Positions 36,601 through 49,206 of a stretch of 64,000 nt of DNA are shown piece after piece. The position numbers were made by a program, and so were the translations under genes. Positions within the stretch are counted from its first letter, which is position 1. Each line of letters starts with the position of its first letter. Source of the stretch: Mercurialis annua (Eukaryota; Streptophyta; Magnoliopsida; Malpighiales; Euphorbiaceae). Where the stretch lies: assembly GCF_937616625.2 (NCBI RefSeq), contig NC_065576.1, forward strand, positions 26,148,628 to 26,212,627, given 5' to 3'. The notes below the pieces were generated by a model that ran no database searches, had not been told where the DNA came from, and saw only the letters and a program-made list of their open reading frames with translations.

Positions 36601-39398
36601 GCATGGTTAGGCTATATTACGCAAAGCGTGCGTGAATAGTGACGCTAGATTAGTATGTCGTGTCTCAAGTCTCTTTAACGCATCGTTCCAATTACCTAAG
36701 CATGGTTAGGGTATATTACGCCAAGTGCGCTTTAAACGTTTTGCTAGATTAGTATGGCGCGTCTCAAGTCTCTCTAACGCGTCAGTTTGATTACCATGCT
36801 TATGCAGCGTCACAAGTCTCTCTAACACATCGTTCCGATTAACTAAGCATGGTTAGGTTATATTACGCAAAGTGTGCGTGAAAAGTCACAAAAGATTAGT
36901 ATGTCATGTCTCAAGTCTCTTTATCGCGTCTTTTCGATTACCTAAGCATAGTTAGGTTATTTTACGCAAAGTGTGCGTGAAAAGGAAAGCTAGATTAGTA
37001 TGTCGCATCTCACGTCTCTTTAAGTTCTGATTACCTATGCATAGTTAGGTTATATTACGCAACATGTGCGTGACAAGTGATGCTAGATTAGTATGTTGCG
37101 TCTTAAGTTTCTTAAATGCGTCATTTTGATTACCTAAGCATGGTAAAAGTTATAGTATGCGTGAAAAGTGACGCTAGATTACATGTCGCTTCATAAGTCT
37201 CTCTAACACATTGTTCTGATTACCTAAGCAAAGTTAGGTTATATTATACAAAGTGTGCGTGAAAAGTCACCATAGCGTCACAAGTCTCTTGAACGCGTCG
37301 TTCCGATTACCTAAGCATGGTTAGGTTATTTTATGCAAAGTGCACAGTGACGCTAGATTAGTATGTCGCGTCTTAAGTCTCTTTAACGCGTTGTTCTGAT
37401 TACTTAAGCATGGTTAGGTTATATTATGCAAAGTGTGCATGAAAAGTGACGCTAGATTAGTATGTCGCGCCTCAAGTCTCTCTATCGCGTCGTTCCAATT
37501 ACCTAAGCATGACTAGGTTATATTACGCAAAGTTTGCGTGAAAAATGCCGCTATATAAGTATGTCATGTCTCAAGTCTCTTTATCGCGTCGTATCGATTA
37601 CCATACTTATGTCGCGTCACAAGTCTCTTTAACGCGTCGTTCGTGAAAAATAACAATTGATTAGTATGTTTTGTCCCAAGTCTCTTTAACGCGTCGTTCC
37701 GATTACCTAAGCATGGTTAAGTCAATTACGCAAAGAGTGCGTGAATAGTGATGCTAGATTAGTATGTCGCATCACAAGTCTCTCTAACGCGTCGTTCTGA
37801 CTACATAAGTATGGTTAGGTTATATTACGCAAAATGTGCATGAAAAGTAACGCAAGATTAGTATGTCGCGTCTCAAGTCTCTTTAACGAGTCGTTCTGAT
37901 TACCTATGGATGGTTAGCTTATATTATGAAAAATGTGCGTGAAAATTGACGCTAGATAAGTATGTCGTGTCTCAATTCTCTTTAACGTGTCGTTCTGATT
38001 TCCTAAGCATAGTTAGGTCATATTACGCAAAGTGTGCGTGAAAAGTGACGCTAGATTGGTATGTCGCCTCTCAAGTCTCTTTAACGCGTCGTTTCGATTA
38101 TCTAAGCATGGTTATGTTATATTATGCCAAGTGTGCGTAAAAAGTGACGCTAGATTAGTATGGCGCGTCAAAAGTCTCTTTAACGCGTCGTTTCGATTAC
38201 AATCCTTGTGATGCGTCACAAGTCTCTCTAACGTGTCGTTCCGATTACCTAAGCATGGTTAGGTTATATTAAGCAAATAGTGCGTGAAAAGTGGCAGAAG
38301 ATTAGTAAGTCGCGTCTCAAGTATCTACAATGTGTCGTTCCGATTACCTAACCATGGTTAGGTTATATTACGCAAAGTGTGCGTTAAAAGTGCCGCTAGA
38401 TTAGTATGTCGCGTGCCAAGTCTCTTTGACGCGTCGTACCGATTGCCTAAGCATGGTTAGCTAATATTACACGAAGTGTGCGTGAAAAGTCACGCTAGAT
38501 TAGTATGTCGAGTCACAAGTCTCTCTAACGCGTCGTTCCGATTACCTAAGCATGGTTAGGTTATTTTACGCAAAGTGTGCGTGAAAAGTGACGCAAGATT
38601 AGTATGTCGCGTCTCAAGTCTCTTTAACGCGTCTTCCGATTCCCTAAGAATGGTTAGGTTAAATTAAGAAAAGTGTGCGTGAAAACTGACGCTAGATTAG
38701 TATCTCGCGTCTCAAGTCTCTTTAGCGCACCGTTCCGATTACCTAAGCATGGTTAGGTTATATTTCACAAAGTGTGCGTAAAAAGTGACGCTAGATTAGT
38801 ATGGCACGTCTCAAGTATCTTTGACGCGTTGTTTCGATTACCATGCTTATTTCGTGTCATAAGTCTCTCTAACGCGTCGTTCCAACTACCTAAGCATGGT
38901 TAGGTTATATTACGCAAAGTGCGCGTAAAAAGTGACGCTAGATTAGAATGTCGCGTCTTAAGTCTCTTTCACGCGTCGTTCCGATTACCTAACCGTGGTT
39001 AAGTTACATTACACAAAGAGTGCGAGAATAGTGACGCTAGATTAGCATGACGCGTCATACGTATCTTTAACACGTCATTCCGATTACCTAAGCATGGTTA
39101 GGTTGTTTTACTCAAAGTGTAAATGAAATGTGACGCTAGATGAGTATGTCGCGTCTCAAATCTCTTTAACGCGTCATTCTGATTACCTAAGCTTGGTTAG
39201 GATATATTACGCAGAGTGTGCTTGAAAAGTGACGCTAGATTAGTATGTCGCCTCTCAAGTCTCTTTAACGTGTTGTTCCGACTATCTAAGCATAGTTATG
39301 TTATATTACGCAAAGTGTGCATAAAAGGTGACACTAGATTAGTATGTTGCGTCTCAAGTCTCTTTAACGCGTCGTTCCAATTACCTAAGCATAGTTAG
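33600..39398 (-). repeat. Block R2, part b: mixed minus units
   Basis: Continuous minus units with long forms at, for example, 33870, 34315, 34560, 35308, 36450, 36790, 37600, 38200 and 38840. Recurrent marks are GTGCCGCTA units (35793, 38391) and units with AAAGTGACAATAGATTAG or close variants (34160, 35150). A weak cluster of truncated units lies at 37140-37660. I see no gene or foreign insertion in this stretch. Confidence 0.75.
37130..37660 (-). repeat. Cluster of truncated minus units
   Basis: Several units have lost internal parts. At 37141 ATGGTAAAAG joins to TTATAGTATGCG. At 37267 AAAGTCACCATAG joins to CGTCACAAG. At 37339 AAAGTGCACAGTGACGC lacks part of GTGTGCGTGAAAAG. At 37638 GTCGTTC joins straight to GTGAAAAATAAC, losing the dyad. 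Four such losses in about 500 bp is unusual for this array. Confidence 0.65.
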
Positions 39399-39860
39399 GT
39401 GACATTAGATTAGTATGAGCATGAAAATTGCCGCTAGATTAGTATGTTTCGTCTCCAATCTTTTTAACGCATTAAACGCCATACTAATTTCACGCACGCA
39501 TTGTGTATTATAACCTAACAATGCTTAGGTAATTGGAACGACGCGTTAAATAGACATGAGACGCGATATACTAATCTATTGTCATTTTTCATGCGCACTT
39601 TGCGTAATATAACCTAACCATGCTTAGGTAATCATAACAACGCATTAGAGAGACTTCTGACGAGACATATGCATGGTAATCGATACGACGCGTTAAATAG
39701 ACTTAACCATGCTTAGGAAATCTAGTGTCACTTTTTACGCACACTTTGCGTAATATAAGACGCGCGATATTAACTAGCGTCACTTTTTACCATGCTTAGG
39801 TAATTGATACGACGCGTTAAATAGACATGAGACGCGCGATATTAACTAGCGTCATTTTTT
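39399..39860. repeat. Orientation switch 4 (minus to plus) with scrambled flanks
   Basis: Minus units break down at 39399 (GTTAGGTGACATTAG, then TAGTATGAGCATGAAAATTG). They end near 39474 (TTTTTAACGCATT), where AACGCCATACTAATTTCACG starts the plus direction. On the plus side the joins GACTTAACCATGC (39700), GGAAATCTAGTG (39716), ATATAAGACGCGCG (39755) and TTTTACCATGC (39785) are all out of unit phase. The piece GACGCGCGATATTAACTAGC occurs twice, at 39759 and 39831. Confidence 0.8.
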
Positions 39861-42800
39861 ACGCACACTTTGCGTAATATAACCTAACCATGCTTAGGAA
39901 ATCGGAACAACGCGTTAGAGAGACTTGAGACGCGAGAAATTAATCTAGCCTCACTTTTCAATCACACTTTGCGTAATATAACCTAACCATGCTTAGGTAA
40001 TCGGAACGAAGCGCTAAAGAGACTTGAGACGCGGCATACTAATCTAACGTCACTTTTCAAGCACACTTTTCGTAATATAACCTAACCATATTTTGGTAAT
40101 CAAAACGACACGTTACAGAGACTTGTGATGCGACATAAGTATTGTAATCGAAACGACGCGTTAAATAGACTTGTGACAAAACATACTAATCTAGGGTCAC
40201 TTTTTACGCACACTTTGCGTAGTATACCTAACGATTCTTAGGTAATCGGAACAACACGTTAAAGAGACTTGAGATTGGACATACTAATCTAGCGTCACTT
40301 TTCATGCACACTTGGCAAAATATACCTAACCATGCTTAGGTAATCGGAACGACGGGTTAAAGTGACTTGAGACGCGACATACTAATCTATTGATCCTTTT
40401 CACGCACACTTTGCGTACTATAACCTAACCATGCTTAGGGAATCGGAACGCCGCGTTAGAGAGGCTTATGACGCGACATATGCATGGTAATCGAAACGAC
40501 GCGTTAAAGATACTTGAGACGCGACATACTAATCTAGCGTCACTTTTCACGCAAACTTAGCGTAATATAACCTAACCATGCTTAGGTAGTCAGAACAACG
40601 CGTTAAAGAGAATTACGACGTGAAAAATTTATCTAGCGTCACTTTTCAAGAACTCTTTGCGTAATATAACCTAACCATGCTTAGGTAATCGGAACGACAC
40701 GTTAAAGAGACTTAAGACGCGGCATACTAATCTAGCGTCACTGAAAACGCACACTTTATGTAATATAACCTAACCATGCTTAGGTAAGCAAAGCGACGTG
40801 TTAGAGAGACTTGTGACGCGACATAAGAATGGCAATCGAAACAACGCGTTAAATAGACTTGAGACGCGACATACTAATCTAGCATTACTTTTCACGCACA
40901 CTTTGCCTAATAACCTAACCATTCTTAGGTAATCGGAACTATGCGTTAAATAGACATGAGAGGAGACATACTAATCTAGCGTCACTTTTCACGCACGCTT
41001 TGCGTGTAATATAACCTAAGCATGCTTAGGTAATCGGAACAACGCGTTAGATACACTTAATACGCGACATACTAATGTATTGTCATTTTACACGCACACT
41101 TTGCGTAATAATATAACCAAACCATGCTTATGTAATTGGAACCACACGTTAAATAGACTTGAGACGCGATATACTAATCTATTGTCATTTTTCACGCTCA
41201 CTTTGCGTAATATAACCTAACCATGCTTAGGTAATCCGAACGACGCGTTTGAGAGACTTCTGACGCGACATAAGCATGGTAATCGGAACTACGCATTAAA
41301 GAGACTTGAGATGAAACATACTCACATAGGGTCACTTTTTACGCACACTTTGCAATCGGAACGGCGCGTTAAAGACTCTTCAGACTGGACATACTAATCT
41401 AGCGTCACTTTTCACGCACATTTTGCATAATATAACCTAACCATGCTTAGATAATCGGAACGGCGCGTTAAAGAGACTTGTAACGCGACATACTAATCTA
41501 TTGATCCTTTTCATGCACGCTTTGTGTACTATAACCTAACCATGGTTAGGTAATCGGAACGATGCGTTAGAGAGACTTGTGACGCGACATAAGCATGGTA
41601 ATCGAAAAGAAGCGTTACGGACACTTGAGACGCGACGTATTAATCTAGCATCACTTTCCACGCAAACTTTGTGTAATATAACCTAACCATGCTTAGGCAA
41701 TCGGAACAATGCGTTAAAGAGAATTGAGACGCGACAAATTAATATAGCGTCACGTTTTACGCACACCTTGCGTAATATAACCTAACCATTCTTAGGTAAT
41801 AGGAACGACGCGTTAAATAGACTTGAAAGGCGACATCCTAACCAATTGTCATTTTTCACGCACACTTTCCGTAATATAACCTAACCATGCTTAGGTAATC
41901 AGAACGACCTGTTAGAGAGACTTGTGATGCAACATAAGCTTGGTAATAGAAACAACACGTTAAATAGACTTGAGACACGCCATACTAATATAGCGTCACT
42001 GTTTACACACACTTTGCATAACCATCCTTAAGTAATCGGAACGACGCGTTAAAGAGACTTGAGACGCGACTTACTTATCTAGCGTCACTTTTCACGCACA
42101 CTTTTCCTAATATAACCTAACCATGCTTAGGTAATCGGAACAACGTGATAAACAAACTTGAGGCGCGACTTACTAATTTAGCGTCACTTTTGACGCACGC
42201 TTTGCGTAATATAACCTAACCATGCTTAGGTAATCGGAACAATGCATTGAAGAGAATGGAGACGTGTCATACTAATCTAGCATCACTTTTCACGCAAACT
42301 TTACGTAATATAACCAAACGATCCTTAAGTAATCGGAACGATACATCAAATAGACTTGAGACGTTACATACTAATCTAGCGTCACTTTTCACGCACACTT
42401 TGCGTAATATAACCTAACCGTGCTTAGGTAATTAGAACGACGCGTTAGAGAGACTTCTAACGCGACATAAGCAACATCGATACGACGCGTTAAAGAGACT
42501 TGAACGCGACATCCTAATCCAGCGTCACTTTTCACGCTTACTTTTCCTAATATAAAATAACCATGCTTAGGTAATCGGAACGACGCGTTAGACAGACTTG
42601 AGACACGACATACTAATCTAGCGTCACTATTCACGCACACTTTGTGTAATATAACCTAACCATGCTTAGGTAATCGGAATAACACGGAAAAGAGAATTGA
42701 GACGCGACATACTAATCTAGCGTCACTTTTCACGCACACTTTGCGTAATATAAACTAAGCATGCTTAGGTAATTGGAAGGACGCGTTAAATAGGCTTGAG

Positions 42801-44671
42801 ATGCGACATACTAATCTATCGTCACTTATCATGAACACTTTGCGTAATATAACCTAACCATGCTTAGGTAATCGGAACGACGTGTTAAAGAGACTTGAGA
42901 CGTGACATACTAATCTATTGATCCTTTTCACGCACACTTTGCGTACTATAAACTAGCCATGCTTAGGTAATTGGAACGACACACGTTAGAGAGACTTGTG
43001 GCGCGACATAAGCATGGTAATCGAAACTACGCGTTAAAGAGACTTGAGACGCGACATACTAATCTAGCGTCACTTTTCACGCAAACATTGCGTAATATAA
43101 CCTAACCATGCTTAGTTAATCGGAACGGCACATTAAAGAGCCTTGAGACGCTACATACTAATCTAGCGTCACTTTTTACGCATACCCTACGTAATATAAC
43201 CTAACCATGCTTAGGTAATAGGAACGACACATTAAATAGACTTGAGACACGACATACTAATCTATTGTCATTTTTCACGCACACTTTGTGTAATATAACC
43301 TAACCATGCTTAGGTAATCGGAACGACGCGTAAGAAAGACATGTGACTCGACATAAGCATGGTAATTGAAACGACACGTTAAAGAGACTGGAAACACGTC
43401 ATACGATTCTTGAGTCGCAATTTACGCACACTTTGTTTAATATAACCTAACCACGCTTAGGTAATCGGAACGACGTGTTAAAGAGACTTTAGACGCGACA
43501 TAGTAATCTAGGGTCACTTTTCACGTACACTTTGCATAATATAACTTAACCATGCATTGATAATCGGAACGACGCGTTAAAGAGACTTGAGACGCAACAT
43601 ACTAATCTATCGTCACTTTTCACTCACGCTTTCCGTAATATAACCTAACCATGCTTAGGTAATTGGAATAACGCGATAAAGATAATTGAGACGCGACATA
43701 CTAATCCAGCGTGACTTTTCACACACACTTTGCGTACTAAAATAGAAACAATGCTTAGGTAATCGGAACGACGCGTTAAATAGACTTGAGACGCAACATA
43801 CTAATCAATTGTCACTTTTCACACACACTTTGCGTAATATAACCTAACCATGCTTAGGTAATCGGAACGACGCGTTAAAGAGACTTGAGACACGACATAC
43901 TTAATCTATTGGTACTTTTCACACACACTTTGCGTACAATAACCTAACCATAGTTAGGTAATCGAAACGACACGTTAGACAGACTTGTGACGCGACATAA
44001 GCATTGTAATCGTAACGACACATTAAATAGACTTGCGACTCGACATTCTAATCAATTGTAATTTTAAATTCACACTCTGTGTAATATAACCTAACCATGC
44101 TTTGGTAATTGGAACGACGTGTTAGAGAGAAGTTGTGAGGCGACATAAACGACGCGTTAAAGAGACTTGAGACGCGACATACTAATCTAGCGTCACTTTT
44201 CACGGACATTTTGCGTAATATAACATAACGATGCTGAGGTATCGGAACGACGTGTTAAAGAGACTTGAGATGCGATATACTAATCTAGCAATACTTTTCA
44301 TGCATACTTTGCGTAAAATAACCCAACCATGCTTATGTAATCGGGACGACGCGTTAAAGAGACTTGACAAGTGACATGCTAATCTAGCGTCACTTGTCAT
44401 GCACACTTTGCGCAATGTAACATAACCATGCTTAGGTAATCGGAACGACGCGTTAAAGAGACTTAAGACGCGGCTTAATAATCTACCGTCACTTTTCCAC
44501 CACACTTTGCGTAATAAAACCTAACCATACTTAGGTAATTAGAATGACGCGTTAGAGAGAGTTGTGACGCAATTTAAAAATCTAGCGTTACTTTTCACGC
44601 ACACTTTTCGTAATATAACCTATCCATGCGTAGCTAATCTGAATGACACGTTAGAGAGACTTGTGACGCGG
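39861..44671 (+). repeat. Block F3, part a: mixed plus units with TTGATCC-marked HOR
   Basis: The rare mark CTATTGATCCTTTTCA with GCGTACTATAA occurs at 40391, 41502 and 42919 (steps 1111 and 1417 bp). Each is followed by a long-form unit with GACTTGTGACGCGACATAA or GGCTTATGACGCGACATAT. The mark also occurs once at about 62243. Units with ACTGGACATACTAATC (about 40272 and 41385) precede it in two copies. The stretch from 43900 has a family 1/family 2 mixture with shortened units, for example ACATAAACGACGCG at 44144. Confidence 0.75.
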
Positions 44672-45269
44672 CATACTAATATAGCGTCACTATTCTCGTA
44701 CTCTTTGCATAATATAACCTAACCATGCTTAGGTAATCGGAACGACGCGTTAAAGAGACTTGAGACGCGACATACTACACACTTTGGCTTAATAAAATGA
44801 AACCATGCATAGGTAATCAGAAAGACGCGTTAAAGAGACTTGTAACGTGACATACTAATCTAGCAGCACTTTTAACGCGCACTTGAAGTAATATAACATA
44901 ACCATTCTTAGGTAATCGAAACGACGCGTTAAAGAGACTTAAGACGCGACATACTAATCTAGCGTCATTATTCTCGCACTCTTTGCTTATAACCTAACAA
45001 TGCTTAGGCAATCGGAACGACTCGTTAAAGAGACTTGTGACGCGACATACTAATCTATTGTAACTTTTCATGCACACTTTGCGTAATATAACCTAACCAT
45101 GCGTAGCTAATCGGAACAAGGCGTTAGAGAGACTTGTGATGTGATATACTAATCTTGCGTCACTTTTCACGCACACTTTGTTGAAAAGTTATAGCCTAAA
45201 CATGTTTAGGTAATTGGAACGACGAGTTAGAGTGACTTGTGACGCGACATAAGCATGGTAATCGAAACG
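44672..45269 (+). repeat. Recent duplication, copy 1 (partner 48608-49206)
   Basis: The offset to the partner is constant at 3936 bp, with roughly six or seven single-base differences over ~598 bp (about 99% identity by eye). Unusual shared features make it unambiguous: ACTATTCTCGTACTC, a truncated unit CATACTACACACTTTGG, AATAAAATGAAACC, GCGCACTTGAAG and TTGTTGAAAAGTTATAGCC. Copy 1 ends at ATCGAAACGA, where 45269 joins AAAAGTGAG with loss of about 8 bp relative to 62350. Confidence 0.9.
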
Positions 45270-46920
45270 AAAAAGTGAGTTGAGACGCAACATACTAATC
45301 TAGTGTCACTTTAACGCGCACTGTGCGTAATATAACCTAACCATGCTCAGGTAATTGGAACGACGCGTTAAAGAGACTTGTGACATGACTTACTTATATA
45401 GCGTCACTTTTCACGCACACTTTTCGTAATATAACATAACCATTGTTAGGTAATCAGAACGACGCGTTAAAGAGACTTGTGACACGACATACTAATCTAG
45501 TGTCACTCTTTAACGCACACTTTGCGTAATATAACCTAACCATGCTTAGGTAATCGGAACGACGTGTTAAAGAGACTTGAGAAGCGACATACTAATCTAG
45601 CATCACTTTTCACGCACACTATGCGTAATATAACCTAACCATGCTTAGGTAATCAAAACGACGCGTTAAAGAGACTTGTGACGTGACATACTACTAATTT
45701 AGCGTCACTTTTAACGCACACTTTGCGTTATATAATCTAACCATGCATAGGTAATCAGAACGACGCATTAAAGAGACTTGTGAAACGACATAATAATCTA
45801 GCGTCACTTTTAGCGCACACTTAGCGTAATATAACCTAACCATGGTTAGGTAATCAGAACAACCCGTTAAAGAGACTTGAGACGCGACATACTAATCTAG
45901 TATCACTTTTAACGCACACTTTGCATAATATAACCGAACCATGCTTAGGTAATCTAAACGACGCATTAAAGAGACTTAAGACGCGACATACTTACATACT
46001 GTCACTTTTAACGCACACTTTGCGTAATATAACCTAACAATGCATAGGTAATTGGAACGACGCCTTAAAGAGACTTGTGACGCGACATACTTATATAGCG
46101 TCCCTTTTCACGCTCACTTTGCAAAAATATAACCTAACCATGCATAGGTAATCGGCCGAGGAGTTAATGAGACTTGTGAGGCGACATACTAATCTAGCCT
46201 CACTTTTAACGCACACTTTACGTAATATAACCAAACCATGCTTTGGTAATCGGAACGACGCGTTATAGAGACTTGTGTCATGACATACTTATATAGCGTC
46301 ACTTTTCACGCACACTTTGCGTAATATAACCTAACCATGCTTAGGTAATCGGAACAACGCGATAAAGAGACTTGTGACGCGACATTATATAGCGTCACTT
46401 TTCACGCAAACTTAGCATAATATAACCAAACCATAGGTAATCAGAACAACTCGTTAAAGAGACTTGAGACGCGACATACTAATCTAGCATAACTTTTAAC
46501 GCACACTTTGCGTAATATAAACGAACCATGCTTATGTAATAAAAACGACGCGTTAAAGAGACTTAAGACGCGACATACTTATATAGCGTCACTTTTAACG
46601 CACACTTTGCGTAATATAACCAAAAAATGCATAGGTAATTGGAATGACGCCTTAAAGAGACTTGTGAGGCGACGTACTTATATGGCGTCCCTTTTCACGC
46701 TCACTTTGCATAATATAACCTAACCATGCATAGGTAATCAGCCGACGCGTTAATGAGACTTGTGACGCGACATTCTAATCTAGCCTCACTTTTAACTCAC
46801 ACTTTGCATAATATAAACTAACCATGCTTTGGTAATCGGAACGACGCGTCAAAGAGACTTATGTCACGACATACTTATATAGCGTCACACCAAACCATGC
46901 TTAGGTAATCGGAACAACAA
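45270..46920 (+). repeat. Recent duplication, copy 1 (partner 62353-64000)
   Basis: The constant offset of about 17084 bp, checked at three places from 45301 to 46878, means no net indels over some 1.6 kb. I count around 30 single-base differences, about 98% identity. The segment contains two tandem copies of a ~587-bp sub-repeat (CGCTCACTTTGC at 46111 and 46698), both also present in the partner. Family 1 marks are present throughout. The partner runs off the window end, so the full length is unknown. Confidence 0.9.
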
Positions 46921-47830
46921 GTTAAAGAGACTTGTGACGCGACATACTTATATAGCGTCCCTTTTCACGCAAACTTTGCGTAATATAACCAAACCATTGT
47001 TAGTTAATCAGAACGACGCGTTAAAGAGACTTGTATCGCGACATATTAATCTAGCGTCATTTTTAACGCACACTTAGCGTAATATAACCTAACCATGCTT
47101 AGATAATCGAAAAAAAGCGTTAAAGAGACTTGTGATGCGACATACTTATATGGCGTCACTTTTCACGCACACTTTAAGTAAAATTACCCAACCACTAATA
47201 GGTAATCAGAACGACGAGTTAAAGAGACTTGTGACCCGATATACTAATCTAGTGTCACTTTTAACGCACCCTTCGCGTAAAATAACCTAACCATGCTTAG
47301 GTAATCGGAATGATGCAAGAAAGAGACTTGAGACGCGACATACTAATCTAGTGACACTTTTAAAACACACTTTGCGTTATATAACCTAACCATGCTTAGG
47401 TAATCGGAACGACGCGTTAAAGAGACTTGAGGCGCGACATACTAATCTAAAGTCACTTATTATGCATACTTTGCGTAATATAACCTATCCATGCTTAGGT
47501 AATCGGAACGACGTGTTAAAAAGACTTGTGATGTGACATATTTATCTAGCGTCACTTTTCACACACACTTTATGTAATATAATCTAACCATTGTTAGGTC
47601 AGAACGATGCGTTAAAAAGACTTGTGACGCGACATACTAATCTAGTGTCACTTTTAATGTACACTTTGCATCATATAACATAACCACGCTTAGGTAATCT
47701 GAACGACGCGTTAAAGAGACTTGAGACGCGACATACTACTAATCTAGTATCACTTTTCACCCACACTTTGCGTAATATAACCTAACCACGTTAAGGTAAT
47801 CAGAATGACACGTTAAAGAGATTTCATACG
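46920..47830 (+). repeat. Family 1 units parallel to 23.1-23.6 kb
   Basis: Marks shared with 23200-23590 include GGAATGATGCAAGA, TAGTGACACTTTTAA, ACACACTTTATGTAATATA, CCATTGTTAGGTCAGAACG and CACTTTTAATGTACAC (47600 and 23511 for CAGAACGATG). The offset of about 24089 bp differs from the 23292 bp seen at 45691. The extra ~797 bp is partly explained by the second ~587-bp sub-repeat in the 46-kb copy. Confidence 0.75.
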
Positions 47831-48607
47831 CGACATACTACTAAACTAGCGTCACTTTTAATGCACACATTGTGTTATATAACCTAACCATGCCTAGGTA
47901 ATCGGAACAACTCGTTGTATAGACTTGTGATGGGACATAGTAATATAGAGTAACTTTTCACGCACACTTTGCGTAATATAACCTAACCATGCATAGCAAA
48001 TCGGAACGGCGTGTTAAAGAGACTTGTGATGCGACTGAAAAATCGAGCGTCACTTTTAACGCACACTTTGCGTAATATAGCCTAACCATGCTTTGGTATT
48101 CTGAATGACGCGTTAAAGAGACTTGTGCGCGACATACTTATCTAGCATCACTTTTCACGCACACTTTGCGTAATATAACCTAACCATACTTAGGTAATCG
48201 GAACGACGCGTTAAAGAGACTTGTATCTAGCGTCACATTTAACGCACACTTAGCGTAATATAACTTAACAATGCTTAGGTAATCGGAACGACGCGTTAAA
48301 GAGACTTGAGACGCGACATACTAATCTAGCGTCACTTTTAACGCACACTTTGCGTAATATAACCGAAATATACTTAGGTAACCGCAACGACGCGTTAAAG
48401 AGACTTAAGACGCAACATGCTTATATTGCGTCACTTTTAACGCACACTTTGTGTAATATAACCTAACCATGCATAGGTAATTGGAACGAAGCGTGAAAGA
48501 GCCTTGTTACGCGATATACTTTTATTGCGTCACTTTTCATGCACCCTTCGCGTAATATAACCTAGCCAGGTAATCGGAACGATGCGACAAAGAGACTTGA
48601 GACGCGA
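47830..48607 (+). repeat. Family 1 HOR, third plus copy
   Basis: This repeats the TGCCTAGGTAATCGG series of 17981 (here 47891) and 23606 in the same order, with CTGAAAAATCGAGCG and GGTATTCTGAATGACGCG shared with the first copy. Compared with 18600-18690 it is colinear until CGACATACTAAT at about 48607, then switches to the 44672-type sequence. That point is the junction of the 3936-bp duplication. Confidence 0.85.
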
Positions 48608-49206
48608 CATACTAATATAGCGTCACTATTCTCGTACTCTTTGCATAATATAACCTAACCATGCTTAGGTAATCGGAACGACGCGTTAAAGAGACTTGAG
48701 ACGCGACATACTACACACTTTGGCTTAATAAAATGAAACCATGCATAGGTAATCAGAAAGACGCGTTAAAGAGACTTGTAACGTGACATACTAATCTAGC
48801 AGCACTTTTAACGCGCACTTGAAGTAATATAACATAACCATTCTTAGGTAATCGGAACGACGCGTTAAAGAGACTTAAGACGCGACATACTAATCTAGCG
48901 TCATTATTGTCGCACTCTTTGCTTATAACCTAACAATGCTTAGGCAATCGGAACGACTCGTTAAAGAGACTTGTGACGCGACATACTAATCTATTGTAAC
49001 TTTTCATGCACACTTTGCGTAATATAACCTAACCATGCTTAGCTAATCGGAACAAGGCGTTAGAGAGACTTGTGATGTGATATACTAATCTTGCGTCACT
49101 TTTCATGCACACTTTGTTGAAAAGTTATAGCCTAAACATGTTTAGGTAATTGGAACGACGAGTTAGAGTGACTTGTGACACGACATAAACATGGTAATCG
49201 AAACGA
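48608..49206 (+). repeat. Recent duplication, copy 2 (partner 44672-45269)
   Basis: It is the start of a second 3936-bp tandem copy that stops after ~598 bp, at ATCGAAACGACGCG, where the sequence becomes a family 2 long-form unit (TATAGAGACTGTAGACGCG). Differences from copy 1 include ATTGTCGC for ATTCTCGC and GTGACACGACATAAACATGG for GTGACGCGACATAAGCATGG. Confidence 0.88.

Noticed and set aside
3601..39488. Inverted blocks as transposons with terminal inverted repeats
   Set aside because: The blocks contain only the same satellite, encode no transposase, and their ends do not form matching terminal repeats with target-site duplications.
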